A stretch of DNA of 17,199 nt from an uncultured Porphyromonadaceae bacterium (GTDB lineage Bacteria; Bacteroidota; Bacteroidia; Bacteroidales; Muribaculaceae). The stretch is taken from assembly GCA_905212215.1 (NCBI GenBank), contig CAJMDR010000006.1:1-17199 (forward strand), in the 5' to 3' direction. Below, in pieces: positions 14,868 through 17,199 of this stretch. Under the pieces are notes generated by a model. That model ran no database searches. It was not told the DNA's origin and was given only the letters and a program-made list of their open reading frames with translations. Position 1 is the first letter of the stretch. Each line of letters opens with the position of its first letter. A program made the translations under genes and the position numbers.

Positions 14868-16355
14868 ATGGCGAACATTCAAGAATTGCTGGCAGATTCA
14901 CTGGAGGTGCTTCGGCAGCTTCAGGATAAAGAACCGAATTTAATCCTGCGCGGTACGGAGGCCATTTCGCGCACCCATCTGAACCGTCTGCTGGCAAACG
15001 GATGGCTTCAGGAAGTGATGAAGGGATGGTACATTCCTTCACGACCGGGAAGCGAGGGCGACACCACCGTATGGTACACCTCATATTGGCATTTTGTCCG
15101 GGCCTACGCCGATTCACGTTTTGGCTCTGACTGGAGTCTATCTGCCGATTCTTCGCTTGATTTCCATTCCGGCAAGACCACTGTTCCGGGCCAGTTGATT
15201 CTTAAATCACCAAAAGCAAGCAACAACATAGTCAGTCTTCCATACGGGCACAGTCTGCTTCCGCTTAAATCGGAACTTCCACAAAATATTGTCGTAAATT
15301 CCATATATGGGTTACGTCTCTATAGCCTTGAATCGGCATTGGTATATGCTTCCCCATCGTATTATTCCAATGATCCTGTGTCGGCCAGGATATGCCTGTC
15401 GATGATTGATAGCGCAAGCGAATTGTTGAAAATTCTGACTGATAACGGAGCTACAACAAGAGCCGGACGCATTATCGGAGCACTCAGGAGTGTCGGCAAA
15501 GGGGCTATAGCAGATGAAATACTGTCGACGATGAGAGACTTCGGATATACTGTTACAGAGGACAACCCGTTCTCCGCAGAGACAGGAACTACAGCTATAT
15601 ATGCTAAATCGCCGTATGTAGCGCGAATGAGAATGATGTGGGCGACCATGAGAAAACAGGTATTGGGCAATTTCCCGCAGACGCCTGAAGCGGTAGTCGA
15701 TATGGAATCATATCTCGGCCATATAGATGAAAAATATCTTGAAGACGCCTATCACTCTCTTTCCATAGAGGGCTATCAAGTGTCGAGAGAACTTATTGAC
15801 AAGGTCAGGTCGGGCAATTGGCAACCGGACGGTGACGACAAGGAACAAAAGAGCGCACTTGTGGCGCGGGGTTATTATCAGGCATTTCAGTCGGTAAAAG
15901 AGTCGGTCAGAAAGATACTTGCAGGAGAGAATGCGGGGAGCGTTTTGGAAGAAGATCATTCCCGATGGTATCGCCAGATGTGGATGCCGTTTGTCACCGC
16001 CGGCATTCTTACAGCATCAGACCTCATCGGCTATCGCACAAATCAGGTCTATATCCGGGGTTCACAGCACATTCCTCTTAATCCTCGTGCCGTGTCGGAC
16101 GCTATGCCGGAATTGTTCCGCCTGATAACTGAGGAGCCTGATCCGAGAGTAAGAGCCGTGTTGGGACATTTCATGTTTGTGTTCATACATCCCTACATGG
16201 ATGGGAACGGGCGTATGGGACGCTTTATCCTTAATGCCATGCTTGCCTCAGGAGGCTATCAATGGACTGTTGTGCCGTTAGAGAAACGCCGGGAATATAT
16301 GTCCGCTCTTGAAAAAGCAAGCGTCCGTGGCGACATAACCGATTTCACCAACTGA
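14868..16355 (+). CDS. AbiEi-like DNA-binding N-terminus fused to Fic AMP-transferase
   Basis: Fic domains transfer AMP (or another nucleotide-derived group) to hydroxyl side chains of target proteins. The 495-residue protein has the catalytic loop HPYMDGNGRMGR at 441-452 (His441, Asp445, Asn447, Arg449, Arg452) and, at 297-302, SLSIEG, which matches the inhibitory helix motif (S/T)xxxE(G/N) placed N-terminal to Fic as in class II enzymes. Residues 1-200 resemble AbiEi/type IV antitoxins: a winged-helix-like segment (LNRLLANGWLQEVMKGWYIPS, about 33-53) followed by the antitoxin-type domain. A short middle region (205-235) links them. The ATG at 14868 follows a strong promoter. The C-terminus stops at DFTN, and the next frame encodes LIAGLVARP then stop, which suggests a one-base loss in a terminal helix that is probably dispensable. 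Confidence 0.88.
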   Translation: MANIQELLADSLEVLRQLQDKEPNLILRGTEAISRTHLNRLLANGWLQEVMKGWYIPSRPGSEGDTTVWYTSYWHFVRAYADSRFGSDWSLSADSSLDFHSGKTTVPGQLILKSPKASNNIVSLPYGHSLLPLKSELPQNIVVNSIYGLRLYSLESALVYASPSYYSNDPVSARICLSMIDSASELLKILTDNGATTRAGRIIGALRSVGKGAIADEILSTMRDFGYTVTEDNPFSAETGTTAIYAKSPYVARMRMMWATMRKQVLGNFPQTPEAVVDMESYLGHIDEKYLEDAYHSLSIEGYQVSRELIDKVRSGNWQPDGDDKEQKSALVARGYYQAFQSVKESVRKILAGENAGSVLEEDHSRWYRQMWMPFVTAGILTASDLIGYRTNQVYIRGSQHIPLNPRAVSDAMPELFRLITEEPDPRVRAVLGHFMFVFIHPYMDGNGRMGRFILNAMLASGGYQWTVVPLEKRREYMSALEKASVRGDITDFTN

Positions 16356-16427
16356 TTGCTGGACTCGTTGCGAGACCATGATATTTTAACAACCGGTCAT
16401 AAAATTATCTAAAACGAACCCTCGGAC

Positions 16428-16458
16428 TTGAATATCAACGGAAAAAGCATTAACTTTG
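16428..16458 (+). promoter_or_regulatory. Bacteroidetes-type promoter with no ORF downstream
   Basis: TTG (16428-16430), 20 nt, TAACTTTG (16451-16458): as good a match to the consensus as the Fic promoter. A transcript would begin near 16465; only very short ORFs lie between it and the terminator at 16661-16694. Confidence 0.75.
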
Positions 16459-16589
16459 CAATACCCTTAGAACCCCTTCGGGTCATGCGGCGAGAGGCTG
16501 CATGAGTATATAGAAATTTAGGTTGCAAATTCGCTACACACGAATGTTAACCAATTGCAACTCGTTGATATATGTGCATTTGGGGCATT

Positions 16590-16613
16590 GGGTTCAAGTT
16601 CCTCCAGCTCCAC
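16590..16613 (+). other. tmRNA/tRNA 3'-end-like segment, candidate attachment site
   Basis: GGTTCAAGTT followed by CCTCCAGCTCCAC has the T-loop form (GTTCRA) and the acceptor 3' strand of Bacteroidales tmRNA, which ends CCTCCAGCTCCACCA as I recall it. The T-stem is poorly paired and no matching 5' half (GGGGCTG) exists in the window, so this is not an intact gene. Integrative elements commonly use the 3' end of ssrA and leave such a copy. The terminator 48 bp downstream also fits the usual arrangement after a structural RNA. Confidence 0.45.
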
Positions 16614-16660
16614 TATGTGCACCGGACACTCTCCGGCCGACACAAGACAAAATCAAGACA

Positions 16661-16694
16661 AACCGCGTAATATCAGCATATTGCGCGGTTTTTT
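16661..16694 (+). terminator. Intrinsic terminator
   Basis: A 13-bp stem aaccgcgtaatat (16661-16673) / atattgcgcggtt (16678-16690) with one G-U pair, a CAGC tetraloop and a run of six T (16689-16694). It is a classic Rho-independent terminator for + strand transcription. Confidence 0.9.
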
Positions 16695-16761
16695 AGTATC
16701 CATACCCTATCGACTCAGGACCGATTCCGGACATAAAAAAGACCGCACAAGACCACTATTG

Positions 16762-16816
16762 GTGGCAAATTAGTGGCAGAGATTTCCGTCACACCAAATT
16801 GCCACCGTTGTGCCAC
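16762..16816. promoter_or_regulatory. Four symmetric GTGGCA boxes, candidate recombinase or repressor sites
   Basis: GTGGCA at 16762-16767 and 16773-16778 (start-to-start 11 bp) is mirrored by its complement TGCCAC at 16800-16805 and 16811-16816 (again 11 bp). Each pair falls on one face of the helix and the two pairs are in opposite orientation. Such arrangements suit arm-type integrase sites or a cooperative regulator. Confidence 0.5.
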
Positions 16817-16993
16817 CGGAAGCCTTGTAACTATGTTATGTGCAGTACATTACAAGAAGCTAACTCGGACATAAGCGGTCAAAAGCCGGTCAAAATCGGA
16901 CATAGAAACCTGTTTTGATTTTTATGGTTTGGCGACACTGCTTTCTCTCTTCCCCGTAACTTGTTTTACTATCCCTTCATCATTTTCTTGCAG

Positions 16994-17030
16994 CCGACAG
17001 CACCAATGTCCGACATTGGTCCGCTGTTGG
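16994..17030. repeat. 19-bp perfect palindrome within an extended stem
   Basis: accaatgtc (17002-17010), a central C, and gacattggt (17012-17020) form a perfect inverted repeat. Flanks ccgacagc (16994-17001) and gctgttgg (17023-17030) extend it, 7/8 complementary after a 2-nt bulge. No T-run follows. Confidence 0.7.
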
Positions 17031-17199
17031 CCGGAGTTTGTCTAAGCAAACCAAATGTTTAACTCGTTATGGTTTCAGCGTGGCACACAAAGCTCCGCAC
17101 CCATAACCACCAAATCCAGTCTGAAAATGAAACAGAACACTTTTAGAGCTTGTTTAAAAACAAATGTGAATGAGAAATGAGCATCAGTCGGATGCTCAG

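Larger units (their letters stand above)
16465..16694 (+). ncRNA. Candidate structured non-coding RNA, about 230 nt
   Basis: The unit is bounded by the promoter at 16428-16458 and the intrinsic terminator ending at 16694. Inside are a hairpin catgcggc-gagag-gctgcatg (16484-16504, one G-U pair) and a two-part stem gttgcaa/ttgcaac (16522-16528, 16555-16561) enclosing attcg/cgaat (16529-16533, 16541-16545). The part at 16590-16613 resembles the 3' end of a tmRNA. It matches no RNA class I can name; it could be a new small RNA, or a hybrid of an element promoter and an ssrA fragment. Confidence 0.4.
16356..17199. other. Gene-free right-hand region with promoter, terminator and many inverted repeats
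   Basis: No protein-like ORF of useful length was found on either strand in these 843 bases. Besides the items listed separately it contains cttgtaa/ttacaag (16824-16830, 16850-16856), three copies of CGGACATA (about 16731, 16867 and 16898), GGTCAAAA twice (about 16877-16895), and a terminal hairpin tgagcatc/gatgctca (17178-17198). The make-up suggests a recombination or attachment region or closely packed non-coding RNA, not coding DNA. Confidence 0.6.

Noticed and set aside
16465..16613. Intact tRNA or tmRNA gene
   Set aside because: No 5' acceptor strand complementary to CAGCTCC, no anticodon arm, and a badly paired T-stem; only a 3'-end-like fragment can be supported.
16544..16692. Short + strand ORFs within the candidate small RNA, including one reading through the terminator
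   Set aside because: They run through the terminator stem or are only a few codons long, with no recognisable protein character.

Overview
The window looks like an accessory (mobile / defence-island) segment from a gut-type member of the Bacteroidales. The evidence is the Bacteroidetes-style promoter core (TTG, about 19-20 nt, then TAnnTTTG) upstream of several units, the absence of strong Shine-Dalgarno sequences, a Bacteroidetes-type HU protein, and PcfK/PcfJ-like genes of the sort carried on Bacteroides conjugative elements. I cannot fix the genus from sequence alone; Muribaculaceae or Bacteroidaceae would both fit.

Layout. (1) 2-2589, + strand: the 3' part of an ADP-ribosylglycohydrolase gene (its 5' end lies outside the window), a small secreted protein overlapping it by an ATGA, and a two-domain protein ending in a YqiA-like alpha/beta-hydrolase. 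(2) 2590-2881: a gene-free stretch with three successive inverted repeats, the last probably a terminator. (3) 2882-8891, + strand: a complete, apparently intact type I restriction-modification operon hsdM-hsdS-hsdR, with 4-bp ATGA overlaps at both junctions. (4) 12350-8907, - strand: a small two-helix membrane protein, a PcfK-like protein, a PcfJ-like protein, an HU-family protein, and an HNH endonuclease that overlaps the HU gene by an ATGA. HNH and hsdR are convergent, 15 bp apart. (5) 12351-13078: a gene-free stretch rich in inverted and tandem repeats. (6) 13108-14676, + strand: an XRE-ImmA/IrrE metalloprotease followed 3 bp later by a PIN-domain ribonuclease, a probable toxin-antitoxin-type module. 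(7) 14868-16355, + strand: a fusion of an AbiEi-like N-terminal region to a Fic AMP-transferase, preceded by a well-formed promoter and three 24-bp-period direct repeats that could be its operator. (8) 16356-17199: no protein gene, but a promoter, a potentially structured transcript, a segment resembling the 3' end of a Bacteroidales tmRNA, an intrinsic terminator, a symmetric set of four GTGGCA boxes and a strong palindrome. I read this as a possible integration-site/recombination region.

Taken together the genes form a nucleic-acid defence and toxin cluster (type I R-M, HNH nuclease, PIN, Fic) beside fragments of conjugative-element content (PcfK/PcfJ). The most unusual items are the AbiEi-Fic fusion with its promoter-proximal repeats and a possible one-base C-terminal frameshift, the translationally coupled HU-HNH pair, and the structured right-hand non-coding region.
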